A stretch of 64,000 bases of DNA. It comes from Polydactylus sextarius (taxonomy: Eukaryota > Chordata > Actinopteri > Polynemidae). This document shows, piece after piece, positions 37,586 through 47,999 of the stretch. Position numbers and translations under genes: made by a program. The stretch's first letter is position 1; every line of letters starts with the position of its first letter. The notes under the pieces were generated by a model that saw only the letters and a list, made by a program, of their open reading frames with translations, made no database searches and had not been told where the DNA came from. The stretch lies in NCBI GenBank assembly GCA_016801845.1, contig CM028928.1:12556827-12620826 (forward strand), given 5' to 3'.

Positions 37586-40500
37586 GCAGTGTTCCAGATG
37601 AGAGCTCAGTGTCGGAGGACCGCAGTGCCCCACCGTCTCCTGAGGACAGAGACAGCGGACTGTTCCTGCTGAAGAAGGACAGCGAGAGACGGGCCATTCT
37701 GTACAAGGTCCTCAATGACGACCAGGATAAGGTCATCTCCAACCTCAAGGAGAACCACATACAGGTTTGTGTCAGTGAGGAGAAAGCGCTTATTTGATTA
37801 CTTCAAATGAAACAGCTCCCATTCTCCCCAAGAGTCATGTTCTGCCCTCACTGTTTAACCAGAGCAGCAACTATGTTTTATCTTCTTGCCTTCAAATGGC
37901 AATAGAGTACAACTGTATCAAAAATTGACATATATTCCTTAGGCACTTTTAAAGTTTATTACAGAGTTTAAATTACAATAGAACATGAACACAAATATGA
38001 AAATTACATGCAGATATTATCCACTAAATACAAAAACAACAATACACATTCTCTTTACACAAGTCAGTAGTAGGTTGCGTGAGTTTACTATGCTGTTCTG
38101 TGGGAAGTCCAGACACTTTCATTAAAAACTCCAAAATGTCTCAAAATACAAAGTAACTGTCAATAATGGCGTCAATATGCATTTACTGAAAGATATACTC
38201 ACCAGCAGTGCTTTCCATGAAGCAACAATGAAAGATGGATACAGATTTAGTTTGAAGAACTTTAGCATCTTGTCAAAGTCAAACAGCACCCTCTACCGGA
38301 TAGAAGTACTTCCTGTCAGCATAGGCCATATTCATTATGAATAAATTCATGAAATTAACCCATAGATTGGGTTCACTGAGTTGTGGATGAGGCCTCCATG
38401 AATCTACCCGTAAACAACCATCCTCTCATGAAAAACAAACTTGAAATAATGAGACTGTATTGACTTAAGCAACTTTTAATATCCACCCTGATTGCTTCTT
38501 TGTTTTAAGATGATTTCTTTTGGATATGTTAACCTTTCTCACTATCAAATGATATTAAAGAAATACAAGCAGGTAGTAACATGCAATAAAAGACTTACAT
38601 AGACAATTAATGTAACTAAAGTTATAAAAACGATCAAGGATCTTTGGAGCAAGGATCAGTTGAATTGGAAGAGATGTTTTGCCGCAGCCAAAGTGTATTT
38701 TCTTATTCTAACACTGGAGGGCACAAATGTCATCTATTATAAAATCAGAATCAGAATCAGCTTTATTGGCCAAGTATGTGAACACATACAAGGAATTTGG
38801 CTATGGTTCTTTTCTTTTGCTCTAATGTAATTTAAACATACAACCATAAAACATGGAATAAACATTATATACACAAAATATATAAACACTCCCGAGTGCA
38901 TTGGATGATGGAAGGACAACTTAAAACGACACAAATAAACAAAAACAAACAAACTACTACGGAGCCAAGCACCGAGGCGACCGTACATGCCGCCATCTTG
39001 ATGATCCTCTGTGTTTAAATTTGCAGTTTTCGAATCCAGCCATTTGGATAAATGAAGTATACGTCTTTAACATTTATCAATTTGTGATGTGTATATATGC
39101 CTATGTAGGGCAGTGAGGAGCTTCAACTGTCTGTTGAACACATCAAGCAGATCATCTGCATCCTTCGAGACTTCATCCATTCCCCAGAGAGGCGCGTCAT
39201 GGCCGCCACCATCTCCAAGCTCAAGCTAGACCTGGACTTTGACTCCACCTCCATCAACCAGATCCAGCTGGTTCTCTTTGGCTTCCAAGACTCAGTCAGT
39301 AGCCCATAACATGCACAGCACTGAGAGATTTTTATTTTTTTTTAAATTAAAAATACATGATACAGATTCACTTCTGGAGTTCTGGAAAAAAAGCCAAAAG
39401 AAATCATATATTATATCATATATTTCCTTGCCTAGTTTATCTAAATCAGTTTTGTATAAAGTACCTGAAATTCCCACTTGAGTAGAAGTACAGATACTTT
39501 ATCAAAAATGACTTTGGTAGAAAAGGGAGTTTTTCCTCTCCATTGTTGCCAAGCACTTGCTCATTGTGAAAATGTTGGGTTTCTCTGTGTAAAATGTCTT
39601 GAGATAAATGTTTTTATGATCTGGCGCTATATAAATAAAATTTAATTCAATTGAATTAAAAAAAGTCACTGACTAGAATGCTACTCAAGTAAAAGTCTTA
39701 AAACATCATGTATCAACTTAAGCAATCTATAATAAAATATACCAAAGTAACAACTGTAAAAGTACAAGTACATGTTAATAAAAACAGAAGGCAGTCAGAA
39801 CTTTGAATATTATGAATTTTATCCAGCACTTTAAAACATGGAGCCAACAACAATCTTCATAGACAATGTATTGCGCCTGAATAAAAGACAAATGGAGCCT
39901 ACATCGACCTTCAGACATGATTTTGATAGCCTGAACAGTCACATTTAGACTTTTAGTGAATCAGAAATGTTATAGAAAACACCACATTTAGCTTCATCTG
40001 ATGTTTCTAACAAAGGTTTGTAACAATGTATCAGTGTATAATAGCATAGAATTAAGTTTTGAAATGTTGTACAGTAAAGTTGACAGAATTAAAAAATTCA
40101 AGTAAGGTACAGATACTCCCAACACATATGTAATTACAGTAATGAAGGATTATTACTTCTTTACTGTAAAACACTGATCTAAATCATAAAGTTATATATG
40201 ATTACATACATACGAGCTGATTTGATTTGGATATTAAAAATCTGTCCTTGTCTAACTGTGACGCCCTCAGGTGAATAAGGTCCTGAGGAATCATCACATC
40301 AAACCCCACTGGATGTTTGCAATGGATAACATCATCCGCAGAGCTGTGCAGGCAGCTATCACCATCCTCATACCAGGTGGGAGCTCAGACATTTAGCAAC
40401 ATCTTGTGTGGAACCGTAGGTCCTGTCCTTCATCTGCATTTTGAACTAAGTTAAATCAGGGATAAATATTTATGTCACAGCAAATCCACATTTCCAATTA

Positions 40501-43204
40501 CATTCTGAGTGACTGAAGAGGAACTATGTAAATACAGTCCATCTACAGTAACCATGCCCTAACCTTAACCTTTGACCTATAAACTCCTACCTGACAGAGC
40601 TGCAGACCCACTTTGGCCCGGCGTCAGAGTGTGAGGGAGCGGAGAAAGAAGACGAGGTGGACGAGGAGGAAGTGGAATTCGGTCCTGTCCTAGCTCCTCA
40701 TGCCGATGACCCGGGAACAACGGCCGACCCCAGCCACTCTGCAGTCAGCACGCTAAGCTCCGCCCACTCCCAGGAGCATCAGCGTACGCATCATCAAATG
40801 GGAGCTCAGCTAGGACGGCTCAAACAGGAGACAAACAGGTACATAAAAAGCACCTTTAGCACCGTCTGTGTCAGGAGACAGGAGTACGTGAGCATGGTCT
40901 GTAACTCCTGGCTGTGACTCAGGAATTCATGATTTAAATGGAATAAAATATTATTGACTGTCAAGGAAACGCAATGCAGTAGTTCTTTTTTTCCTGTAGT
41001 GTGGTAAAGGGTTTAACTAAGGTGAAGAAAGTTGAGCATAAAACATTCACACACAATGAAACTGCTCTAGACAGTCTGACACAGTGAAAGAGGAATTAAA
41101 GATGGTGGAAGATTTTTCCACACACACTAAAGATACGTAACAGATAAAACCAACAGAATGTTTACAACAATGCGTACGTGCACATGCAAACCTTTATGTG
41201 TAGCGGCATGTCACAACTGCCACACTGACCTCATGCAATCCTATGATCACTGCCTTAATCTTGAGATTATCAGACTGAGAACAGATGAATTGACTATATA
41301 CCAAAAATGTAGTAGTTTCCTCCTTACATTCACATTTCCAGACTAGCTATGTAGACGTGACAAAGGAGCATAGCGGTAACACCTTTTTTCTGTTCAAGTG
41401 TAATGAATGGCTCACTTGTTTTTAGACAGGTGGACATAAACAGAAACCATGTTTTGTTGATACATGTCTTTCATTTGACACGCAACGTTGCATCAACCAG
41501 ATTGCTCTGACAGGTGACATAATCAAACGAACCCTGTCTTCATCAATCATCACTGAAGCTTAGCTTTTTAGTTAGTTACTTAGTTTTCTTTAATTTTAGT
41601 TTACTTTAAACAGCTTCTGCCACCCCCTGTGATCTAATAACACAAATAAAACTAATCTCTACAAGCCTTAACCACACTCTTGTTTTTTACGTGATAATGT
41701 TTTTCAAAATCCTGTTGGGGCTAATCACAATGCCAAGCACTGACCTTTTCGAGCCTGAGCCTGATTCTTTGTGACTGTTTTCTTGTTAGATGATGATTCA
41801 TATACGCTCTCTCTGCGTCAGCCCTCTAAGCTATGCATCTGTGAGATCTAGTGCTTACTTGAACAGATGATACGGTTACTGTTACGTCCTCTATAGGCTG
41901 CTGGAGGAGCTGCTTCAAAAGGAGAAGGAGTACCAGCAGGTCCTGAAGGCCACGCTGCAGCAGAGGACGCACGACCTGGAGCTGGTCAGAGTAAGACACA
42001 GGCCACCAGGTAAACACACCAACCAGACTACTGATTTTTATTAGTCTTCCTTTTTCTGTTCCTAGTTTTGTCCAAATCTTTGCTTTCATCTTGTTATTTT
42101 TTCAGACATTTCACCTCCATCCATCTTCCACATCCCAGCGGACCATGAGCCAGACAAGCAGCTCACTGATTGGTTGAAAGAACATGGGGCGGATGCAGAC
42201 ACCATAGATAAGGTTGAGAGTCTGTTGGCCCCTGAACATCTGTCTGCAGCTTCTTCTTCTGTGCCTGATTGTAAATGAGTTGTTTCTTTGTGTTTTCTAC
42301 CATAGTTTGTGCTGGAGGAATACACACTGACCGACATTCTCAACGACGTTACCAAAGATGACCTTCGCTGTCTACGTCTACGGTATCTTCCATTTCATAT
42401 TCATATCTTTCATATCACACATAGTAGGAAACATCAAATCAAGCTGTTTAGAGCCAAAGTTATTAATCTTTAAATTGTTTAAAATAGCCACATCCAGTAA
42501 ATTAAGAGGTGTTAATAATAGGTTAAATTGAATGCTCCACATGGTTTCAGGCCATGTGCTAAACAGGTCTGGTGTTTGTTCTTCAGCACACTTTGCAGAT
42601 ATTTTGGCCAAGACTCACAGAGTTGAGTCATTTAAAAACCATCAAAAATACATAGGTATCAAGGGTAGAAACCAGAAAATGTAAATATGTGATAATGTCA
42701 AACATAGTGTGGGTAGGTTTTAAAAAGGTACCATGTTTTTGTTTTGTACTTTGGTGGTTTAGGTTTTGTTGGTTTAGTAATGATGACCTTCATCAAGATA
42801 AGTGACATCAGTTATGGATGTTTGGATGAAGGATTTTGTTTAATCAGTGAAATTGTCTCCTTGCGAGACTTACTTTACTAACACACAACCAAGCAATGAC
42901 AGTCTGGTTTTCCCCTTTGCCTTCAGATTGACTACCCACTAAAGTCTTCTGAAGACATGAAATAAGATTTGAGATAAGACAGATACCTATACAGGTATAC
43001 AGATACATGTATATATAGATAATTGTATCATATTCATAGAATAGACCTAACTTGTTTTTCTCTAAGATTTAATTGGAAATATTTCACATTTCATCTTCTT
43101 TCGTTCATAGGGGTGGGGTCCTCTGCCGTATTTGGCGAGCCATCCAGCGGCACAGAGAGCGAGAGAGGTTGATTAGCAACGCACGCTTGGAAGATGATGA
43201 ATGA
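25517..43204 (+). CDS. map3k15: Mitogen-activated protein kinase kinase kinase 15 (ASK3)
   Basis: Stress-responsive MAP3K that phosphorylates MKKs upstream of JNK and p38; ASK3 is linked to osmotic response. Exons: 25517-25838, 27404-27543, 27879-27902, 28804-28997, 29162-29330, 29461-29567, 30025-30195, 30287-30399, 30511-30670, 30905-31055, 31141-31248, 31844-31893, 32069-32164, 32331-32418, 32537-32670, 32872-32999, 33402-33532, 34225-34330, 36003-36160, 36329-36512, 36766-36943, 37590-37764, 39109-39294, 40271-40376, 40598-40838, 41897-42009, 42106-42212, 42306-42382, 43111-43204. These sum to 4011 bases, 1336 codons plus stop, with every junction in phase. The length fits ASK3 (about 1313 in human). 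The paralogue map3k5 is less likely, given the C-terminal SVPDESS...SPEDRDSGLFLLKKD segment and the sh3kbp1 neighbour. Confidence 0.95.
27404..31055 (+). CDS. map3k15: map3k15 N-terminal regulatory exons (thioredoxin-binding and TPR-like region)
   Basis: Nine exons cover residues 108-517. Recognisable ASK blocks in order: VVDMSDVFRQPSLFYHLGVR, ESFDMANNVILYHDTD, the 24-base exon DMVAQKNT, NYYFIPYIVTP, LLKDIHVTSC, LLNDIRKAREKYQGEEL, YRDIQDYDAMVKLV, DMFCLCGRIYKDIFLDSDC, GINLAVLLIVAG, RLNSLLGRKGSLEKMNNYW and FKLKPP. In ASK1 this half binds thioredoxin and TRAFs and holds the kinase in check; that role is inferred here from the family. Introns in this stretch hold CA/GT microsatellites (27544-28803) and are otherwise short. 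Confidence 0.92.
27579..27622. repeat. (CA)n beside the map3k15 exon 2 donor
   Basis: CG/CA then a pure CA run, beginning about 40 bases after the donor at 27544. Confidence 0.93.
28035..28184. repeat. Inverted (CA)n/(GT)n pair
   Basis: A CA run at 28035-28080 and a GT run at 28143-28184 are separated by about 62 bases, within the intron after the 24-base microexon. The arms are complementary on one strand and could pair. Confidence 0.92.
31141..32418 (+). CDS. map3k15: map3k15 central exons before the kinase domain (PH-like region)
   Basis: Four exons (31141-31248, 31844-31893, 32069-32164, 32331-32418) encode residues 518-631. Blocks: LILEPTKVYQPSYVSINNEA, VSIWHVSPAE, IHEWNFTAMSIKGIS, SKFDERCCFLYVHDNSDDF, QIYFSTEDQCGRFCSMVKE and a Gly/Glu-rich lead into the kinase. 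This corresponds to the region described in ASK1 as a PH-like fold that promotes substrate MKK phosphorylation. The 595-base intron at 31249-31843 is largely repeat. Confidence 0.92.
31463..31498 (+). repeat. Fragment of tRNA-like teleost repeat
   Basis: The string ggggcgacgcggtggttagagcagaacagtcgc, given here only in outline, resembles the 5' end of the family represented at 3887-4075. It is truncated after about 35 bases, where the next repeat begins. Confidence 0.45.
31500..31725. repeat. Teleost interspersed repeat, copy 2
   Basis: Shares ccaaatttggcacaa, acttgaaggatgaact, cattagattttggtggtcaa, ggttactgtga and aactgggctg with the copy at 2762-2970, and has extra internal sequence (caaaacatgtttctggtca) seen in longer family members. 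Confidence 0.7.
32537..36512 (+). CDS. map3k15: map3k15 protein kinase domain exons
   Basis: Six exons (32537-32670, 32872-32999, 33402-33532, 34225-34330, 36003-36160, 36329-36512), residues 632-911; the kinase core is about 642-897. Seen directly: glycine loop GRGTYGVVYAG (646-656), catalytic lysine AIK (K668), HRD with Asp760, DFG with Asp779, activation loop TETFTGTLQYMAPE with Thr799 at the place of the activating threonine of ASK1, then DIWSLGCTIIEMATGKPPFHE and DPHKRA. All catalytic residues are present, so the kinase should be active. Introns 33533-34224 and 34331-36002 hold no exon; about 34371-34480 resembles a decayed SINE (tttatccaaagt, agctcattccatcat). Confidence 0.96.
36766..43204 (+). 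CDS. map3k15: map3k15 C-terminal exons (coiled coil and SAM-like region)
   Basis: Nine exons, residues 912-1336. Blocks: SSSEHGSVSPDCDSKHD, SVPDESSVSEDRSAPPSPED, GLFLLKKDSERRAILYKVL, LSVEHIKQIICILRDFI, ISKLKLDLDFDSTSINQI, LRNHHIKPHWMFAMDNIIRR, a Glu/Asp-rich patch, the coiled coil LKQETNRLLEELLQKEKEYQ (from about 1196), and a SAM-like end with LTDWLKEHGADADTIDKF and EEYTLTDILNDVTKDDLRCL. The donor after 42009 rather than the earlier GT at 41991 is required to keep the frame. ASK proteins oligomerise through this end. Confidence 0.93.
37528..37584 (+). repeat. (GT)n abutting the acceptor of map3k15 exon 22
   Basis: About 28 GT units run to 37584, followed by TGCAG and exon start at 37590. No separate pyrimidine tract exists. 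Confidence 0.96.
38741..39000 (-). mobile_element. 3' tail of a non-LTR retrotransposon, antisense to map3k15
   Basis: Read on the minus strand, it ends with tatgtgttcacatacttgg, ccaataaagctgattctgat and a short gattct repeat tail. This is the 3'-terminal style of teleost LINE families. It lies in the intron before exon 23 of map3k15 (37765-39108). No reverse transcriptase sequence is retained. Confidence 0.55.
39440..40170. repeat. Decayed teleost repeat block in map3k15 intron
   Basis: Contains gtacctgaaattcccacttgag, aagtacagatact, aaaatgactttggtagaaa, a tail-like gatctggcgctatataaat at 39619-39637, and another agatactcccaacacatatg at 40110. Similar phrases recur at 46600-46700. It fills most of the intron at 39295-40270. 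Confidence 0.5.
40839..41896 (+). other. map3k15 intron, no coding content seen
   Basis: AT-rich sequence without a recognisable exon or repeat. Confidence 0.55.
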
Positions 43205-43945
43205 TGGGACACACGTACTACAACTTCGGGAGGACTCTTAATTTTCAGAAACACGCACATTCACACTCTACCAGCCCTGCATGGCCACATGCCTGTCCTT
43301 CTCTTCCTCCACTGTGCCTTTTTCATGTTGTAGTCTCGCACTTGAGTCCGTGCATCTCCATACGAAGTCACATTTGACAAGACCAAAGCGCTTTAGTGCA
43401 GGCACTACTTTACATGCACTTCATTGTGTTTTGCACCACTACATGTGAGATTCATTAGGAATAAATGCACATGAAGAACCCCTCAAATTTTTCCACTGTG
43501 TATAAAATACTGGCCGTACACTTGAAATGTGATTGTAAAGGTTTTTTGGAAGGTTATAACAAACCTTACAAAAAGTATATTAAAACAGGTTTATTAAAAT
43601 TGATACTGATATTTTAGAACTATTTCAATACAATTATCCCAAATCAGTACAAAGCAAAATACACCAGCACACAATGCCTTAAGTTTTGTAAAGTAAGAAT
43701 TATGTAGCCACACTGAGATGATTTATTGATTCACCACAGCCAGCCCAACGTTGCCTTTATATTTTTACGCATATTGTTTATTAGTTGAGTAAGGTTTCCT
43801 GCTGTTATTTCCTCTTTGATGTGTAACTGTATTTAAATGTTTTTTTGTTTTTTTTTTTTTTATTCCAACTATTACATGTATGTATGTGCTTCTTTGTATG
43901 GTTGCTTTACAGCTAAAATAAAACTGGAAATAATAGATTTGTTTG
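43205..43945 (+). other. map3k15: map3k15 3' UTR
   Basis: From the TGA at 43202-43204 to just past AATAAA at 43917-43922. The sequence is AT-rich with a T run at about 43840-43861. Confidence 0.65.
43917..43922 (+). terminator. map3k15: Candidate poly(A) signal of map3k15
   Basis: AATAAA about 0.7 kb after the stop codon. The next recognisable element, a LINE-like tail, starts about 40 bases later. Confidence 0.65.
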
Positions 43946-43957
43946 TGGTTTGTCACT

Positions 43958-44390
43958 GAACCATGAATTTTATTTGTCCCACAAGGGGAATTTTATCTGT
44001 TTGACAGCATAAAAACCATGAAAAAAGATTAACAGAAAAATAAAAAAGTTAACAGAAAATAACAATAAACACTTTGTAGTCCAGAGATAAGGACGAAGGC
44101 TTGTGGGTGCGATGTTTTCAGCTGGGACATGAAGTTCACAGGTAGCTGTAGCGTCAGCCGACAGTGAGTTCTCACGATGACTTGCAAGAACTCCTCTGCA
44201 TGTAGTATGGCCAAACACTAACAGCAAACAGCTCAATATCCTGTGAGCAGCGCTGCTCAGTAAAACTGATGGGCCTGGTGTTACATTGTTTCTCTCCTTA
44301 ATAAACATCGCAATCCTCACGTCCTTCCTCTTGCCGGTGTCGTTAGCCTCCCTGTCCAATGACAAGTCTCAGTGTGGCACCTACTGCTGC
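43958..44390 (-). mobile_element. Possible non-LTR retrotransposon 3' region
   Basis: On the minus strand the segment is more GC-rich than its surroundings and ends with ccccttgtgggacaaataaa, typical of teleost LINE 3' ends. A 131-codon frame in it has no domain I recognise. Confidence 0.4.
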
Positions 44391-44969
44391 TCTCCCCGTA
44401 GATACTCCCTCTGTAAGCTGGTCAGTGCCATGAGTTCTTGATCTTATGGGGAGAGATTATTTATTCCCCATATTTACAAATCATGTAAGTGAATAAACAT
44501 AGCCTCTATGTGTCAGACTGGAAGTTTACACAAACTTCTTCGGCCAAACTGTCTGTACTGTTTGTCTACCAGTGCATAGCATTATTGTGTTACATACTTG
44601 CATGTGCATGACAACTTTTGCTGCAATTCTTGTTAACGTTGTGTTTCTCCTTTCCCTTCCCATGTCAAGAATGTGTGCGTGTGGTGTAGGTGTGGCTGCC
44701 AATTCCTGGGCAAAATCCTGACACTCACTTGCTCCAGATCACATTACAGCAAGTTGTTCTGAGTCATTCATGGTAGATTATGTTCAGCTCAATTACGCAG
44801 GACACATTAGGATTTTCCTTCTGACATTTTATGGATAAAGGGTTTTTCCAGAGTTTATTTATTTGTGCTCTCCAAGCACAGATAAGCTCTGGTAAATCAT
44901 ATCCTGGAACCTTGGAAATTGACGCTGGAGAAATGCCTTCTCTTCCTAAGCGAGTAACAACCCCAGTAT

Positions 44970-45105
44970 CCTGTTCCTACATGCTACATCACATCACCCG
45001 ACTGTTTGTAGAACCCAAAGAAGAATTAGTTTCTGGACATGTCATCTGCTTAACTTTTCTTATTTAAACTATCTTGCTTTTTCTAGTTCCAGTGTCTGAG
45101 TTTGC
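44970..45105 (+). repeat. Duplicated segment, copy A
   Basis: Contains catcacatcacccgactgtt, ggacatgtcatctgcttaac and ttttcttatttaaactatct. Clearly related to 47363-47480 in the same order and orientation. Confidence 0.7.
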
Positions 45106-45553
45106 TCATTTGAGTGACACTCTCGGGTTTCAGTACCATCTCTGACTACTTGCCAGTTGCAACCAAACATGTTTTTGACCTGAGATCTAAGTAAACTACT
45201 AGTTGTTCAGACCAGTGTGCTATTACTTGGTGATCAGATATCTGACAAAGACTGGTCTTTGATGTAAAAGCCTACATTTTTTCAGTTGCCAAAATAACAA
45301 AATATACCACCTTGCTCACCTTTTGGTATGTTGCCATGGGTTTTTTTTTTTTTTTTTTTTTTTTGGCATTTTATGCCACTGCAGATAGATATGTATCTCT
45401 TCAGATTTTTTCCACCACTCAGAAATAATAGCTGTAGTGCCTCGGCATGGTGAAGTCTGATAAGCTCTGTGAGGCCAAGTTTAAGAACAGTTCATATTGC
45501 ACTAAAAGTTAACTATGACAAAACAGTATAGTAATAGCACGTTAAAGCTCCAC

Positions 45554-45700
45554 CAAACCCAAGCCATCAAGAAATGCCTCCTCAGGGATCTTGTCTGGCC
45601 AATTGCCTGGTATGTCTGTGAGGCTTGGTCCCTTAAAGTAGCAGTTGAAAGAGAGGTGATAACATTTGCAAGATGGACAGTATATTGTACATTCCACGGT
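45554..45700 (+). pseudogene. LINE reverse transcriptase C-terminal fragment
   Basis: The frame reads KKCLLRDLVWPIAWYVCEAW then SLKVAVEREVITFARW. This matches the family pattern L-x-SLVWPIALYGCESWTL...R-x-x-AFEMW found after the catalytic palm of LINE reverse transcriptases. Only about 50 codons are preserved, so it is a dead fragment. Confidence 0.6.
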
Positions 45701-45924
45701 AATCCAACCATTTCAACACAGAAAAGACTGGGATTAAAGTAATACTCAGAAGGACAGAAAAGAGACCACAAGAGCATATCTGAAAAACTGAGGACCTATG
45801 GCAAAAAATTTGCAAACAGCAAAGGCTTTTGCATAGTTTAGCTCTTGTAAATTTAATTGATGTGAAGCTTCGTCCAGAAACTTGGCAACTGCAACCATAT
45901 CAAGTAAGATCATGCAGAATGTTA

Positions 45925-45927
<3 letters not shown>

Positions 45928-45960
<33 letters not shown>
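45928..45960. repeat. Poly(T) run of 33
   Basis: Uninterrupted T run. A shorter one lies at 45341-45364. Both may be relics of antisense retroposon tails. Confidence 0.9.
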
Positions 45961-45963
<3 letters not shown>

Positions 45964-46477
45964 CAGGTTCTGCAGGGAACATATTTTGTTATGTTTTTAA
46001 CACAACCATCAAAGTCAACCATCCAGAGAATGGGCTTTTAGTTCTGCTGCATGGAATTGTCTATCTGAGCTCTATTAAATCTTCATCATATCAACAACAA
46101 AAATCTGTAATCTGTGTTATCTGTGTGTGCTTGTCATCGTAGCAACTATTCAATTTTTTTTTTTTGTGTGCATGTTTGCTAGACTGAGTGTGTAGTTCTC
46201 AGGATATTAAAAAAACAGAAAAAATCCCCCAGAAGCCCAAAACACTGAGAGGCAAGGAAACGAAATTCAAACAACCCATCAGTCAACATGCAAAGTAACT
46301 CTTTGGAGCAAGTTTAAACAAATAAACTGCACACAGCTAATGCCAATGAACAAAACAATGAATAAATTTCACTTGAACATAAGCAAAGAGGATACATTGA
46401 AATTAAATACACAGATTAAAAACACAGTTGAAAATTAAATGGCAGTGGTTTCCTCAAGTCAAAGACTTCATTCCTCT

Positions 46478-46580
46478 TGGGAAATATGTTTATTTGCTCT
46501 TTTGCGCTGTTAAATGAAACGATCTGTCTGTATATAAGACTAGCTGACAGTCAATGGCTTAGCTTAGCTTTGCTTTGCAT
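46478..46580 (+). repeat. Teleost interspersed repeat fragment
   Basis: The order ttgggaaatatgtttatttgc, ttttgcgctgttaaatgaa, gctgacagtcaatggctta and gcttagcttt is the family seen also in the sh3kbp1 3' UTR. The following 46600-46700 resembles the block at 40090-40170. Confidence 0.5.
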
Positions 46581-47146
46581 AAACAAATAAAAAATGCTAA
46601 CAAAATACCAGTTTTGTGTCAAGTATCTGAAAGTCTCACTAGGGTAGAAGTAGAGATACTCCCAAAACATACTTAAGTATCGTAGTGAAGCATTATTACT
46701 TACGTTGTTACTAAACAACACAGCAATAACTGTAAGCACCGCTAAAACCCAATAATTATATCCCAATATATTTTTGTTATGCCATTACATGATGAAAAGG
46801 ATTTTATAACTATGGTGGTAACAATGGATCAAGCAAAAGAGTAAAAAAATTTTTAGGTCATTGGATCATATTTATATTTCCTGTCTCACATACAATGTTA
46901 GACAGGAAAAGAACAAAAAAAAATAAAACAAAGAACAGAACAAGACTAGCGGAAGGTGCTGTGGGCAAAAACTGAAAAAGAAAAAAATCCAGGAGGACTG
47001 TGAAAGTACCGTACCAATGTCATAAATCAGGTGAGTCATAAATCAAGGAAACAAAAAAGACATTGAAAGGACCAGGAAACACAAAGAAACTTAAATTCAC
47101 CTGGAACTGAACTGGAGAAATTTCCTCACTTCCTAAGCCAAGGATG

Positions 47147-47329
47147 ACCAAACTATTCCACAAAAGGTTGTGTGGTTGCAGGTTTTTGTTCCAACCAGTC
47201 AAGAGCACACAGTTTGACCAAACAACTGTGTGAAGACTGAGATCAGTTAATTTAAGTCAAGTCTGGTGTGCTGCTGCTTGATAGGAATAAAAACCTGCAG
47301 CCACACGGCCCTTTGTGGAATAGTTTGGA
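47147..47329. mobile_element. MITE-like element with about 40-base inverted termini
   Basis: The left end accaaactattccacaaaa and its continuation to ggttgcaggttttt are the near-perfect reverse complement of the right end at 47289-47329 (aaaaacctgcag through tttgtggaatagtttgga). The interior has no coding capacity. Confidence 0.75.
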
Positions 47330-47362
47330 CACCTCTGTCCTAATTCATTAATGACAGTATTC

Positions 47363-47480
47363 TCTTCTTGCATCATATCACCTGACTGCTTGTCGAAGAA
47401 TTTGTTTCAGAACATGTCATCTGCTCAACTTTTCTTATTAAAACTATCTTATTTTTTCTGGTTATGGTGTCAGAGTTCTA
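47363..47480 (+). repeat. Duplicated segment, copy B
   Basis: Related to 44970-45105: catatcacctgactgcttgt, gaacatgtcatctgctcaac and ttttcttattaaaactatct. It sits between a MITE-like element and a SINE. Confidence 0.7.
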
Positions 47481-47552
47481 CTATAATTATTAAAATGTCA
47501 AAAACAAAGAACAGCACAAGATTAGGAAAAGGTGCTGTGGACAAAAGGAAGC

Positions 47553-47770
47553 AGACTTGGGTCCAGAAAGTCCCCGGTTTGAATCCACCAGCTACCGGGT
47601 CCCACTGAGGTACCCTTGAGCAAGGTACCGTCCCCACACATGCTCCCCAGGTGCCGTTCAGGCTGCACCCTGCTCACTTAGCTGTGATGGGTTAAATGCA
47701 GAGGGTAATTTCGTTGTGTGCATGGTGTGCTGTGTGCTCAATGACGTAATAGTATTCACTTTCATAATGA
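47553..47770 (+). mobile_element. tRNA-derived SINE
   Basis: A tRNA-like head with the B-box ggtttgaatcc (about 47576-47586) is followed by cccttgagcaaggtaccgt, ggctgcaccctgctcactta, gatgggttaaatgcagagg and a tttcgttgtgtgcatg tail region. This is a widespread teleost SINE layout. Confidence 0.75.
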
Positions 47771-47999
47771 AGTATTAGGTCGAACATACAGATTGAAAAA
47801 CAAAACAAAAAAACACTTGGTTGTAAGTTACCTATCTGACTATTCTACATCTTTAAAAATGGCACTAAAATAGTAACAAATGTGTCAGAAAATGTAGGAC
47901 AATAACATCAAAAATACACAGACAAGCTAAAACAAACAAACAAACAAACAAACAAAACCACATTAAACACCCCCACACTCTCATTCACACCAGATTCTT

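Noticed and set aside
41897..41990. Earlier donor at 41991 for map3k15 exon 26
   Set aside because: Using it puts the next exon out of frame with a stop. The gtaaac donor at 42010 keeps the conserved C-terminal frame.
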